DNA of 64,000 nucleotides from Cecembia rubra (GTDB taxonomy: Bacteria; Bacteroidota; Bacteroidia; Cytophagales; Cyclobacteriaceae), in assembly GCF_003014575.1 (NCBI RefSeq), contig NZ_PYGF01000010.1, forward strand, positions 81,056-145,055, written 5' to 3'. The notes beneath the pieces are model-generated. The model made no database searches, was not told where the DNA came from, and worked only from the letters and a program-made list of their open reading frames with translations. Below are positions 17,189 through 24,709 of the stretch, one piece after another. The number at the start of each line of letters is the position of its first letter. Positions within the stretch are counted from its first letter, which is position 1. Both the position numbers and the translations under genes were made by a program.

Positions 17189-18457
17189 ATGAACAAGAGA
17201 GCTTTCCTTAAAAGTCTGGCTTTTACAAGCCTTGCTTCCTCAGCATCTTTCAAAGCACTTTCTAAAACTGTAGAGGCCTACGCCCATATTCCCGCATCAG
17301 AATTGGCCTCTGATGAGGATTTTTGGGAAAAAATAAGAGCGGGTTACCGTCTAAAACCGGATTACATCAATCTTGAAAATGGATATTACTGTTTCATTCC
17401 TCAGGAAACACTGGAAGCTTATATTGCATGGATAAGGGAAATCAATTACCAAGGTTCTTGGTATTTCCGGACTGTACAATGGGAAAACAAAGACAAAACT
17501 GCAGCCAGGTTAGCAAATTTGTTCGGAGGCACCCCTGATGAAATAGCCATAACCCGAAACGCTACGGAATCACTGGATACCATAATATCTGGCTATCCTT
17601 GGGGAAAAGGAGATGAGGCCATCTTCGCACACCAGGATTATGGAAGTATCCAAAACATGTTTGAATTGGTTTCAAGGCGTTATGGAGTAGTCAATAAAAT
17701 AGTGGATGTCCCCTTACATCCAAAATCTGATGAAGAAATTGTTAAAGCATACGAAGATGCAATCACGCCAAAGACTAAATTAATCATGGTCAGCCACATG
17801 ATCAACATAACAGGTCAGATCCTACCGGTCAAAAAAATCTGTAGCATGGCAAAGCGTTATGGAGTAGAGGTCATGTTGGATGGGGCACATTGCATTGCCC
17901 ATTTCGATTTCAAAATAGATGAATTGGGATGTGATTACTATGCATGCAGTCTACACAAATGGCTCAGTGTGCCTTTAGGCGCTGGATTACTTTATGTCAA
18001 AAAAGATAAAATAAGTAAGATTTGGCCACTTATGGCTCCTTATGAACTGGATCACCCCAACATCAAAAACCTTAACCATACCGGTACCCATCCTGTGGCA
18101 ACTGACCTGGCCATAAACAATGCCATTGATTATTATGAGAAAATTGGGTCAAAGCGTAAAGAAGAAAGATTAAGATACCTACAGTTTTATTGGTCTGACA
18201 AAGTAAGAGACATCCCTGGCATAATGGTCAATACACCTTCTGACCATGAAAGGTCATGTGGAATTGCCAATGTAGGTATTAGTGGAATGGACCCTGGCGA
18301 AATGGCCAAAATTCTGATGAATAAATATAAAATATATACTGTCGGTATCAATTACGCAGGTGTGGTTGGCTGCAGAATTACACCTAATATTTACACTACG
18401 CCCACCGAATTGGATGTACTTGTAAAAGCGCTCCAAGAAATGGCAAAATCCATCTAA
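17189..18457 (+). CDS. PLP-dependent class V aminotransferase/isopenicillin-N-epimerase-like protein
   Basis: The 422-residue protein starts at ATG 17189; the frame extends upstream only via a TTG. The N-terminus (MNKRAFLKSLAFTSLASSAS) resembles a Tat or Sec export signal, with KR instead of RR. The enzyme body is class V: ITRNATESLDTII (substrate/PLP phosphate region), HMINITGQILPV, MLDGAHCIAHFD with the PLP-ring Asp, and CSLHKWLSVPLGAG with the Schiff-base Lys. Relatives include CefD-like epimerases and cysteine desulfurase-like proteins. The exact reaction is unknown. A secreted PLP enzyme is unusual, but this exported form recurs in Bacteroidota. The gene stands alone. Confidence 0.88.
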   Translation: MNKRAFLKSLAFTSLASSASFKALSKTVEAYAHIPASELASDEDFWEKIRAGYRLKPDYINLENGYYCFIPQETLEAYIAWIREINYQGSWYFRTVQWENKDKTAARLANLFGGTPDEIAITRNATESLDTIISGYPWGKGDEAIFAHQDYGSIQNMFELVSRRYGVVNKIVDVPLHPKSDEEIVKAYEDAITPKTKLIMVSHMINITGQILPVKKICSMAKRYGVEVMLDGAHCIAHFDFKIDELGCDYYACSLHKWLSVPLGAGLLYVKKDKISKIWPLMAPYELDHPNIKNLNHTGTHPVATDLAINNAIDYYEKIGSKRKEERLRYLQFYWSDKVRDIPGIMVNTPSDHERSCGIANVGISGMDPGEMAKILMNKYKIYTVGINYAGVVGCRITPNIYTTPTELDVLVKALQEMAKSI

Positions 18458-18576
18458 AAAAGAAAACAAAATCGAAATACTTAAAAGAATAAATTAAATA
18501 CATCATTTCAAAACCTGTAAAATATGGCCCATTTTTTGATAAAAATTAAATAATTATGGCTGTTCCATAAATTAAT

Positions 18577-18595
18577 AAATGCAGTTCTTGCATTT
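18577..18595. promoter_or_regulatory. Perfect 7+7 palindrome at the arginine operon promoter
   Basis: AAATGCA (18577-18583), spacer GTTCT, TGCATTT (18589-18595). The right arm overlaps the TTG of the predicted -33 box. Its size resembles ArgR-type boxes, but the sequence is not the E. coli or Bacillus consensus. Binding protein unknown. Confidence 0.5.
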
Positions 18596-18618
18596 TATTT
18601 CAAAGATTACAACATTTG
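18587..18618 (+). promoter_or_regulatory. Predicted promoter of the arginine operon
   Basis: CTTG at 18587-18590 (-33 consensus TTTG), a 20-base spacer, and AACATTTG at 18611-18618 (7 of 8 matches to TAnnTTTG). Transcription would start near 18625, about 12 bases before the leader ORF. Confidence 0.5.
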
Positions 18619-18636
18619 CACACGTTTTTAAAAGAA

Positions 18637-18762
18637 ATGCAAAACCTAAACAACATACCAGTCAGCCTTACTCCTGCTCCAGCAGCAACATCTGGACTGT
18701 GTATGTTATTTTTGGCTCCTTTGAGGAGGTTTAGGAACAGTTTCAGGGCAAGGCCCCTGTAA
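18637..18762 (+). CDS. Arginine-rich leader peptide of the arg operon
   Basis: This 41-codon ORF starts at ATG 18637 and stops at TAA 18760-18762. Its C-terminal end reads LRRFRNSFRARPL: five arginines at positions 30, 31, 33, 37 and 39, all encoded by AGG, in the last 12 sense codons. An internal ATG at 18703 would give a 19-residue version (MLFLAPLRRFRNSFRARPL), the more usual size of leader peptides. It lies just after a predicted promoter and 117 bp before the first arg gene, and has no family match. The natural reading is an attenuator in which ribosome progress through Arg codons reports charged tRNA-Arg. It is too short and too repetitive in Arg to look like an enzyme. Confidence 0.7.
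   Translation: MQNLNNIPVSLTPAPAATSGLCMLFLAPLRRFRNSFRARPL
18716..18759 (+). promoter_or_regulatory. Hairpins overlapping the leader Arg codons
   Basis: CTCCT-ttg-AGGAG (18716-18728) spans the first two AGG codons. CAGGG-caaggc-CCCTG (18744-18759) spans the last two and abuts the stop. TTAGGA (18731-18736) could alternatively pair with a later TCCTAA near 18807. No hairpin followed by a clear T run was found between 18763 and 18878, so a standard intrinsic terminator is not evident; control could be translational or Rho-dependent. Confidence 0.4.
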
Positions 18763-18878
18763 TATCCTTTGGTATCCTACGTGGATGGCCGACAATAGCA
18801 TGTTACTCCTAAGTTTTAAAACCAACACAAAAGTGCTCGCAGAGCAACTTACCATCTACTTATTCCCTATTGGCAAAA

Positions 18879-19556
18879 ATGGAAAACTATTCCTTTATCA
18901 TAAAACCAGCTACTGAAAAGCACCTCCATTATGCGGAAACCATCACAAACGAAATGGAACAATCCGCAAAAGCAAGAGGAACGGGTATTGCAAAGCGTTC
19001 CCCGGAATACATCAAAACCAAAATGTTGGAAGGAAAAGCAGTAATTGCTTTGACAGAAGATGGCGTTTGGGCTGGTTTTTGCTATATTGAAGCATGGGGC
19101 CATGGAAAATTCGTAGCCAATTCCGGACTAATAGTTGCACCGGAGTTTAGAAAATATGGCCTTGCCCGAAGAATTAAAACAGAAATCTTCAAACTCAGCA
19201 GAGAAAAATATCCAGATGCTAAAATTTTCGGTTTGACTACCGGAGCTGCTGTCATGAAAATCAATTCTGATCTAGGTTATGTACCTGTAGCCTACGCCGA
19301 CCTTACTGATGACGAAGAATTCTGGAAAGGATGTAACAGCTGTGTCAATGTTGAAATTTTAAAATCTAAAAACAGACAAAATTGCCTCTGCACTGCCATG
19401 CTTTACGATCCGGCCCGAAAAGCCAAAACTGAAGAAGTAGCTCTTCGAAAGGACTTTAAAAAGAACTTGAAACTGTTCGAAAGATGGACCAGATTGAAAA
19501 AATCCATCATGCTGAATATTAAAAAAACCAAAAACAAAACCTTAAGCTTATTTTAA
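18879..19556 (+). CDS. GNAT acetyl/acyl-transferase, candidate N-acylglutamate synthase
   Basis: The 225-residue protein (ATG 18879; a TTG lies in frame at 18870) has a GNAT fold: N-terminal strand-helix (IIKPATEKHLHYAETITNEM), central strands (VIALTEDGVWAGFCYIEAW), the acyl-CoA loop VAPEFRKYGLARRIK (about 90-104) of the R/Q-x-x-G-x-A/G type, and a late strand-helix (GLTTGAAVMKINSDLGYVPV). A C-terminal segment with four cysteines (KGCNSCVN, QNCLC) follows. It is the first gene after the leader and is followed by argG with a 40-bp gap. Bacteroidota lack a standard ArgA, and a GNAT gene usually heads this operon, so the first acyl-transfer to glutamate is the likely role; this is inference from context. 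Confidence 0.75.
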   Translation: MENYSFIIKPATEKHLHYAETITNEMEQSAKARGTGIAKRSPEYIKTKMLEGKAVIALTEDGVWAGFCYIEAWGHGKFVANSGLIVAPEFRKYGLARRIKTEIFKLSREKYPDAKIFGLTTGAAVMKINSDLGYVPVAYADLTDDEEFWKGCNSCVNVEILKSKNRQNCLCTAMLYDPARKAKTEEVALRKDFKKNLKLFERWTRLKKSIMLNIKKTKNKTLSLF

Positions 19557-19596
19557 ACCCGAAAGCTATTATGGCTTTCCTATCAACCTTTAAGAA

Positions 19597-20793
19597 ATGA
19601 AAAAAGTAGTATTAGCGTACAGCGGAGGTTTGGACACCACCTTTTGTGCACTGCACCTTTCCAAAGACCTCGGGTACGAAGTACACGCCGTCCTGATCAA
19701 TACAGGAGGTTTTTCCCAAGAAGAGTTAGAGCAAATAGAACAAAGGGCCAAAGGACTTGGTATTGCTTCATTTGTTATACTCGATGTTACCAAGACCTAT
19801 TACCAAGAGGTCATAAAATTCCTGATTTTTGGTAATGTCCTCAAGAATCAGACCTACCCTCTTTCAGTAAGTGCAGAAAGAATCCTCCAGGCCAAGACCC
19901 TAGCTGACTACGTCAAAAAGATTGGCGCCAAATCTGTGGCTCATGGTAGTACAGGGGCAGGAAACGACCAAGTGCGCTTCGATATGATCTTCCAGACTAT
20001 TATTCCGGATATTGAGATCATTACCCCAATTAGAGACTTAAAGCTCAGTAGAGAAGAGGAAATCGAGTATCTTAAAAAACATGGAGTATCTATGAATTTT
20101 GAGAAAGCAGCCTATTCTATCAATAAAGGGATTTGGGGCACCTCTGTAGGGGGGAAAGAAACCCTTACTTCCAACCAAACTTTGCCTGAAGCTGCGTGGC
20201 CAACACAATTAAGTAAAACTGAAACTGAGGAACTGAGCATTGATTTTGAAAAAGGAGAGCTTAAAGCTGTAAATGGCGTGACTTTTGAAAACCCTGTAGA
20301 AGCAATCAAGAAAATCCAGGAAATTGCAGCTCCATTCGGAATTGGAAGAGACATCCATGTCGGTGATACAATTATCGGAATCAAAGGTAGGGTAGGTTTT
20401 GAAGCAGCCGCACCTTTGATCATTATCAAATCCCATCAGTTATTGGAAAAGCACTGCTTGACAAAGTGGCAATCCTTCTGGAAAAATCAAATGTCCGAAT
20501 TTTATGGCAACCATCTTCATGAAGGACATTATCTTGATCCTGTAATGAGAAACCTTGAAGCTTTCTTGGAAAGCACCCAGGAATTTGTCAGCGGAAAAGT
20601 AAAAATCTTACTTCACCCCTACAGATTCCAATTGGTTGGAATTGAATCCAAACACGACATGATGGCTTCAAAATTTGGAAGTTATGGTGAAATGAACAAA
20701 GGCTACACTGCTGATGACGTCAAAGGATTTACAAGAATCCTAGGTAACCAAACTGCAATTTTCCATCAAGTCAATTACAATGAAAAAAATTAA
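19597..20793 (+). CDS. argG: Argininosuccinate synthase
   Basis: The 398-residue enzyme joins citrulline and aspartate with ATP to form argininosuccinate in the cytoplasm. It has the PP-loop motif AYSGGLDTT (7-15), the family segments SVAHGSTGAGNDQVRFD (about 108-124) and INKGIWGTSVGG (about 175-186), and DIHVGDTIIGIKGRVGFEAA in the second domain. Length is normal (about 400). The stop overlaps the argC start by 14 bp, so the two are coupled. The Bacteroidota pathway carries an N-acyl group on citrulline until ArgE acts; this enzyme uses the deacylated product. Confidence 0.97.
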   Translation: MKKVVLAYSGGLDTTFCALHLSKDLGYEVHAVLINTGGFSQEELEQIEQRAKGLGIASFVILDVTKTYYQEVIKFLIFGNVLKNQTYPLSVSAERILQAKTLADYVKKIGAKSVAHGSTGAGNDQVRFDMIFQTIIPDIEIITPIRDLKLSREEEIEYLKKHGVSMNFEKAAYSINKGIWGTSVGGKETLTSNQTLPEAAWPTQLSKTETEELSIDFEKGELKAVNGVTFENPVEAIKKIQEIAAPFGIGRDIHVGDTIIGIKGRVGFEAAAPLIIIKSHQLLEKHCLTKWQSFWKNQMSEFYGNHLHEGHYLDPVMRNLEAFLESTQEFVSGKVKILLHPYRFQLVGIESKHDMMASKFGSYGEMNKGYTADDVKGFTRILGNQTAIFHQVNYNEKN

Positions 20794-21748
20794 AACCGCC
20801 ATTATCGGAGCAGCAGGTTATACAGGAGGTGAACTTCTAAGATTATTATTACATCATCCTTCCTGTGATCTGATATATGTCCATAGCAATAGCCAAAAAG
20901 GCAAAAAAGTTTATGAAGTTCATCCTGATCTTATTGGTGAAACCGAATTGGAATTCACTGATAAGGTGCAGACAGATGGGATTGAAGCAGTGTTTTTAGG
21001 TCTACCTCATGGACAGACCAAAGGCTTCTTAGAGGAGCATCCTTTTCCCACAAACACTGTTATCATTGACCTGAGTACCGATTTCAGAGATGAAAGCGAC
21101 GGATTTGTCTATGGGCTTCCCGAAGTCCACAAATCCAAAATACAAGAAGCAAAAAAAATAGCCAATCCAGGTTGTTTTGCCACAGCAATCCAACTTGCAT
21201 TGTTACCTGCAATAGCACAAAATTGGGTAAATGATACAGCCCATATTACAGGCATAACAGGAAGTACCGGAGCTGGAAAAGCCCTGAGTGAAACTACACA
21301 TTTTAGCTACAGGACTAATAACATATCCGTATACAAGCTATTTACCCATCAACATCTCAAGGAAATAAGGCAAACTTTTAGACAGATCAATCATGATTTT
21401 AATAAAGAACTGCTATTTGTACCATATAGAGGTAATTTCTCCAGAGGCATATGGATCACTGCATATTTCCCCTATGATGGTGATTTGAAAACAGCGGTTC
21501 AAACCTACAAGGACTTCTATCAAAAAGCACCGTTTACTTGGGTATCTGATTCAGACATTGATCTCAAGCAGGCGGTCAATACCAATAAATGCATTCTTCA
21601 TCTCAAAAAAGAGAAAGGTCAACTGATCATTTATGCAGCGATTGACAATCTGCTTAAAGGTGCCTCAGGACAGGCCGTCCAAAATTTCAACCTGGCATTT
21701 GGGCTTGAAGAAAACTTGGGACTTAACCTAAAAAGTTTGGCATTTTAA
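20780..21748 (+). CDS. argC: N-acyl-gamma-glutamyl-phosphate reductase
   Basis: The 322-residue enzyme reduces the N-acyl-glutamyl-phosphate to the semialdehyde with NADPH. The Rossmann start is IIGAAGYTGGELLRLLLHHP (8-27). The catalytic Cys132 sits in ANPGCFATAI. Further motifs are GITGSTGAGKALSETTHFSY and FVPYRGNFSRGIWITAYFP with the substrate-phosphate region. It starts inside the end of argG and is followed by argD after 10 bp. Length is normal for the short ArgC type. Confidence 0.97.
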   Translation: MKKIKTAIIGAAGYTGGELLRLLLHHPSCDLIYVHSNSQKGKKVYEVHPDLIGETELEFTDKVQTDGIEAVFLGLPHGQTKGFLEEHPFPTNTVIIDLSTDFRDESDGFVYGLPEVHKSKIQEAKKIANPGCFATAIQLALLPAIAQNWVNDTAHITGITGSTGAGKALSETTHFSYRTNNISVYKLFTHQHLKEIRQTFRQINHDFNKELLFVPYRGNFSRGIWITAYFPYDGDLKTAVQTYKDFYQKAPFTWVSDSDIDLKQAVNTNKCILHLKKEKGQLIIYAAIDNLLKGASGQAVQNFNLAFGLEENLGLNLKSLAF

Positions 21749-21758
21749 AAAGAAGATC

Positions 21759-22889
21759 ATGAATCTATTTGACGTATATCCACTTATCAATGTTACACCA
21801 GTTAAGGCTCTTGGTGCCAGATTATGGGATGATCATGGGGAAGAATACCTGGACCTCTATGGTGGTCATGCTGTAATTTCCATAGGCCATAGCCATCCTC
21901 ATTTCAATCAAGCTATCAAAGATCAGTTGGACAAAATAACATTCTACTCAAACTCTGTTCAAATACCCATACAAAAAGCCTTTGCCCAAAAACTGGGAGA
22001 GCTTTCAGGATACAAGGACTATAACCTATTTCTGTGCAATTCCGGAGCAGAAGCAAATGAAAATGCGCTTAAATTAGCCTCCTTTGCTACTGGGAGATCA
22101 GGCTTTATCAGCTTCTCAGGAGCTTTCCATGGGAGAACTTCCGGAGCTGTAGTGCTTACTGACAACCCAAAAATCATAGCCCCCTGTAATCAAAGGACAG
22201 ATGCCCATATCCTTCCCTGGGGAGATTATGGAGCAGTGGAAGCTAAGATTAAGCAAGGAAATATAGCCGGAATTATCATAGAAGGAATACAAGGAGTGGG
22301 TGGAATACATGTACCTGAGCCTAGCTTTCTGATTTCAATTTCAGAATTGGCAAAAGAGCATGGGGCCAAACTTATTTTGGACGAAGTGCAATCAGGATAC
22401 GGTAGAACAGGCAGGTTTTTTGCCCATCAGTGGGTTGAAGGACTTCAACCTGATCTGATCACCACCGCTAAAGGTATGGGAAATGGCTTTCCAATCGGAG
22501 GAGTTCTGATCCATCCTGACATTCAAGCTTCTCATGGTCTACTGGGCACGACTTTTGGAGGTAATCACCTTGCTTGTGCTGCAGGAATGGCTGTCTTGGA
22601 GGTAATTGAAAAAGAACAATTATTAGAGCACGCCTACGAAATGGGTGAATACCTGATAGCTGAACTTAAAACTATAAGAGGTATAAAGGAAGTTAGGGGC
22701 AAAGGCTTGATGATAGGGATAGACCTTGACAGGGAATCTGGCCCTGTTCGTTCTGAATTGGTAAAGCAATACAAAATATTTACCGGAAGTTCAGCAGGAA
22801 AACATACTATTCGTTTGCTTCCTCCATTAAATATTAAAATAAATGAACTATCTTCGTTTTTGGATAGTTTGAAGAAAATTTTGGACTGA
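21759..22889 (+). CDS. argD: N-acylornithine aminotransferase
   Basis: The 376-residue class III PLP aminotransferase converts N-acyl-glutamate semialdehyde and glutamate to N-acylornithine. Seen motifs are NSGAEANENALKLA (95-108; PLP phosphate site), GAFHGRTSGA, LILDEVQSGYGRTG with PLP-ring Asp208, and TTAKGMGNGFPIGG with Schiff-base Lys238. It may use acetyl or succinyl substrates, as many ArgD proteins do. The stop codon overlaps the stem of the hairpin at 22889-22907, and argF' follows after 36 bp. Confidence 0.96.
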   Translation: MNLFDVYPLINVTPVKALGARLWDDHGEEYLDLYGGHAVISIGHSHPHFNQAIKDQLDKITFYSNSVQIPIQKAFAQKLGELSGYKDYNLFLCNSGAEANENALKLASFATGRSGFISFSGAFHGRTSGAVVLTDNPKIIAPCNQRTDAHILPWGDYGAVEAKIKQGNIAGIIIEGIQGVGGIHVPEPSFLISISELAKEHGAKLILDEVQSGYGRTGRFFAHQWVEGLQPDLITTAKGMGNGFPIGGVLIHPDIQASHGLLGTTFGGNHLACAAGMAVLEVIEKEQLLEHAYEMGEYLIAELKTIRGIKEVRGKGLMIGIDLDRESGPVRSELVKQYKIFTGSSAGKHTIRLLPPLNIKINELSSFLDSLKKILD

Positions 22890-22907
22890 ATGTCTCCGCG
22901 AGACATT
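22889..22907 (+). promoter_or_regulatory. Hairpin between argD and argF'
   Basis: AATGTCTC-cgc-GAGACATT is a perfect 8-bp stem with a 3-base loop, starting at the last base of the argD stop. No T run follows closely (TATTACAATTTAAG), so it looks like an RNA-processing or stability hairpin rather than a terminator. Confidence 0.5.
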
Positions 22908-22925
22908 ATTACAATTTAAGATAGA

Positions 22926-23870
22926 ATGAAGTATTTTACTCAATTTGAATCCAAGGCATTAGCTGACCAACTTATAGAAAAAGCATTGTTTTACAAAGCC
23001 AATCCCAGAATTGACCAGGAAAAAGGAGCAGGCAAAAGGATTGGTTGTATTTTCTTAAACCCTTCTCTCCGAACTAGAGCGAGCACACAAATCGCTGCGC
23101 TTAATTTAGGTATGGAACCCATTGTTATGAACATGGACAAGGAAGGCTGGGCATTGGAAATGAAGGAAGGAGTGGTAATGAACAAAGGAACGGTGGAACA
23201 TATCAAGGATGCAGCTGCTGTATTAGGTTCATATTTTGATATACTTGCCATACGCGCTTTCCCCAGTCTTACCAATAAACAAGAGGACATCGAAGATTTT
23301 ATTTTCAATCAGTTTATAAAATATTCAGGTGCTCCTGTGATCAGTTTGGAAAGTGCAATCCGCCATCCACTTCAAAGTCTTGCTGATATGGTGACCATCA
23401 GAGAGCAGTCCGGCGATGCTAAAAAAGTGAAGGTCGTACTTACCTGGGCTCCTCATATTAAGGCTATTCCCCATGCAGTCGCAAATTCCTTTTCAGAATG
23501 GGCAATCGGATGCGGGCATGATCTGACCATCACCCATCCTGAAGGATATCAATTGGATCCCATTTTCACCAATGGAGCAAATATTGAATTAGACCAGCAA
23601 AAAGCCCTTGAAGATGCGGATTTTGTATATGTAAAAAACTGGTCGGCTTTTAATGATTATGGAAAAATCGTGACCACTGACAATTCTTGGATGCTAACCG
23701 AAAAACATTTTAGGCATGCTAAGAAAGCAAAAGTTATGCATTGCCTTCCGGTCAGACGCAACCTGGAACTATCCGACGAAATTCTGGATGGAAAAAGAAG
23801 CATTGTACAGGAACAGGCCAATAACAGAATTTATGCGGCACAATCAGTGATCAGCCATATTCTTGGCTGA
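22926..23870 (+). CDS. argF': N-succinyl/acetyl-ornithine carbamoyltransferase
   Basis: The 314-residue enzyme transfers carbamoyl from carbamoyl phosphate to N-acylornithine. The carbamoyl-phosphate motif is SLRTRAS (47-53); HPLQSLAD and the late MHCLPVRRNLELSD (about 275-288) are the N-acylornithine type of motif rather than ordinary OTCase (HCLP). Val90 in MNKGTVEHIKD aligns with Pro90 of the B. fragilis succinylornithine enzyme and Glu92 of the X. campestris acetylornithine enzyme. Published mutants of that Glu to Pro, Ser, Val or Ala switch to succinylornithine, so succinyl is the likely substrate. A stem (GATCAGCCA/TGGCTGATC) covers the stop codon region near 23850-23872. Confidence 0.94.
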   Translation: MKYFTQFESKALADQLIEKALFYKANPRIDQEKGAGKRIGCIFLNPSLRTRASTQIAALNLGMEPIVMNMDKEGWALEMKEGVVMNKGTVEHIKDAAAVLGSYFDILAIRAFPSLTNKQEDIEDFIFNQFIKYSGAPVISLESAIRHPLQSLADMVTIREQSGDAKKVKVVLTWAPHIKAIPHAVANSFSEWAIGCGHDLTITHPEGYQLDPIFTNGANIELDQQKALEDADFVYVKNWSAFNDYGKIVTTDNSWMLTEKHFRHAKKAKVMHCLPVRRNLELSDEILDGKRSIVQEQANNRIYAAQSVISHILG

Positions 23871-23903
23871 TCTAACTTACCACTAACCATCAACCATAAA
23901 GTC

Positions 23904-24704
23904 ATGAATGTCAGCATCATCAAAATCGGGGGAAACGTCATCGACTTTCCAGAAAAGTTGGACGAATTTCTTTACCTTTTCTCAAGGTTTCCAGGAAAGA
24001 AAATCCTAATCCATGGAGGTGGTGTCCTAGCTTCCAAATTTGGAGAAAGCCTTGGAGTAATGCCGGAAATGGTAGACGGTAGAAGAATTACAGATAAGGA
24101 CACCCTAGACATCGTCACAATGGTCTATGCAGGCCTTATCAACAAGCAAATAGTAGCCAAACTCCAGGCATTGAAACAAAATGCCTTAGGAATGACAGGT
24201 GCCGATGGCAACTTGATAAGATCTGTCAAAAGGCCAGTTAAAAACATAGATTATGGATTTGTGGGGGACATTCAAGAAGTGAATACGGATCTCTTACAAA
24301 CTTTGCTGGATGCAGATATTATCCCCGTGGTCTGTGCTATTACACATGATAAAAAGGGGCAACTCCTAAATACCAATGCAGATGGAATTGCATCTGAAAT
24401 AGCAACCAATCTCTCCAAAAAATTTAAAGTCAATCTTTATTTCTGTTTCAATAAAGCAGGTGTATTGATCGATGAAAAAAATGAAAATTCGATTGTCCCA
24501 TTGATCAATGAGGAGATTTATGAAGAATTAAAGAAAGAGAATGTAATCCATTCCGGCATGATACCTAAATTAGACAATGCCTTTGCTGCACTACAAAAAG
24601 GGGTTAATCATGTTTGGATTGGAAAAGCTGAAAATTTATTGTTAGCATCCAAAGGAAAACTATCAGGAACCACCATTGAAAGGCACAAGTACGACTTGTA
24701 TTGA
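23904..24704 (+). CDS. argB: N-acylglutamate kinase
   Basis: The 266-residue amino-acid kinase phosphorylates N-acylglutamate. It has the opening KIGGNVI (7-13), the HGGG loop (IHGGGVLASKFGE, about 35-47), a substrate region RRITDKDTLDIVTMV, and TNADGIASEIATNL (about 151-164) with conserved ATP-site Asp. SGMIPKLDNAFAAL (about 219-232) carries the late Lys motif. Length and order fit a non-feedback-type ArgB; regulation cannot be told by eye. It follows argF' by 33 bp and overlaps or nearly overlaps argE. Confidence 0.95.
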   Translation: MNVSIIKIGGNVIDFPEKLDEFLYLFSRFPGKKILIHGGGVLASKFGESLGVMPEMVDGRRITDKDTLDIVTMVYAGLINKQIVAKLQALKQNALGMTGADGNLIRSVKRPVKNIDYGFVGDIQEVNTDLLQTLLDADIIPVVCAITHDKKGQLLNTNADGIASEIATNLSKKFKVNLYFCFNKAGVLIDEKNENSIVPLINEEIYEELKKENVIHSGMIPKLDNAFAALQKGVNHVWIGKAENLLLASKGKLSGTTIERHKYDLY

Positions 24705-24709
24705 AAAAA

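Noticed and set aside
18763-18878. Intrinsic terminator between leader and first arg gene
   Set aside because: Short hairpins exist (for example TGCTC-gca-GAGCA near 18834) but none is followed by a clear T run.
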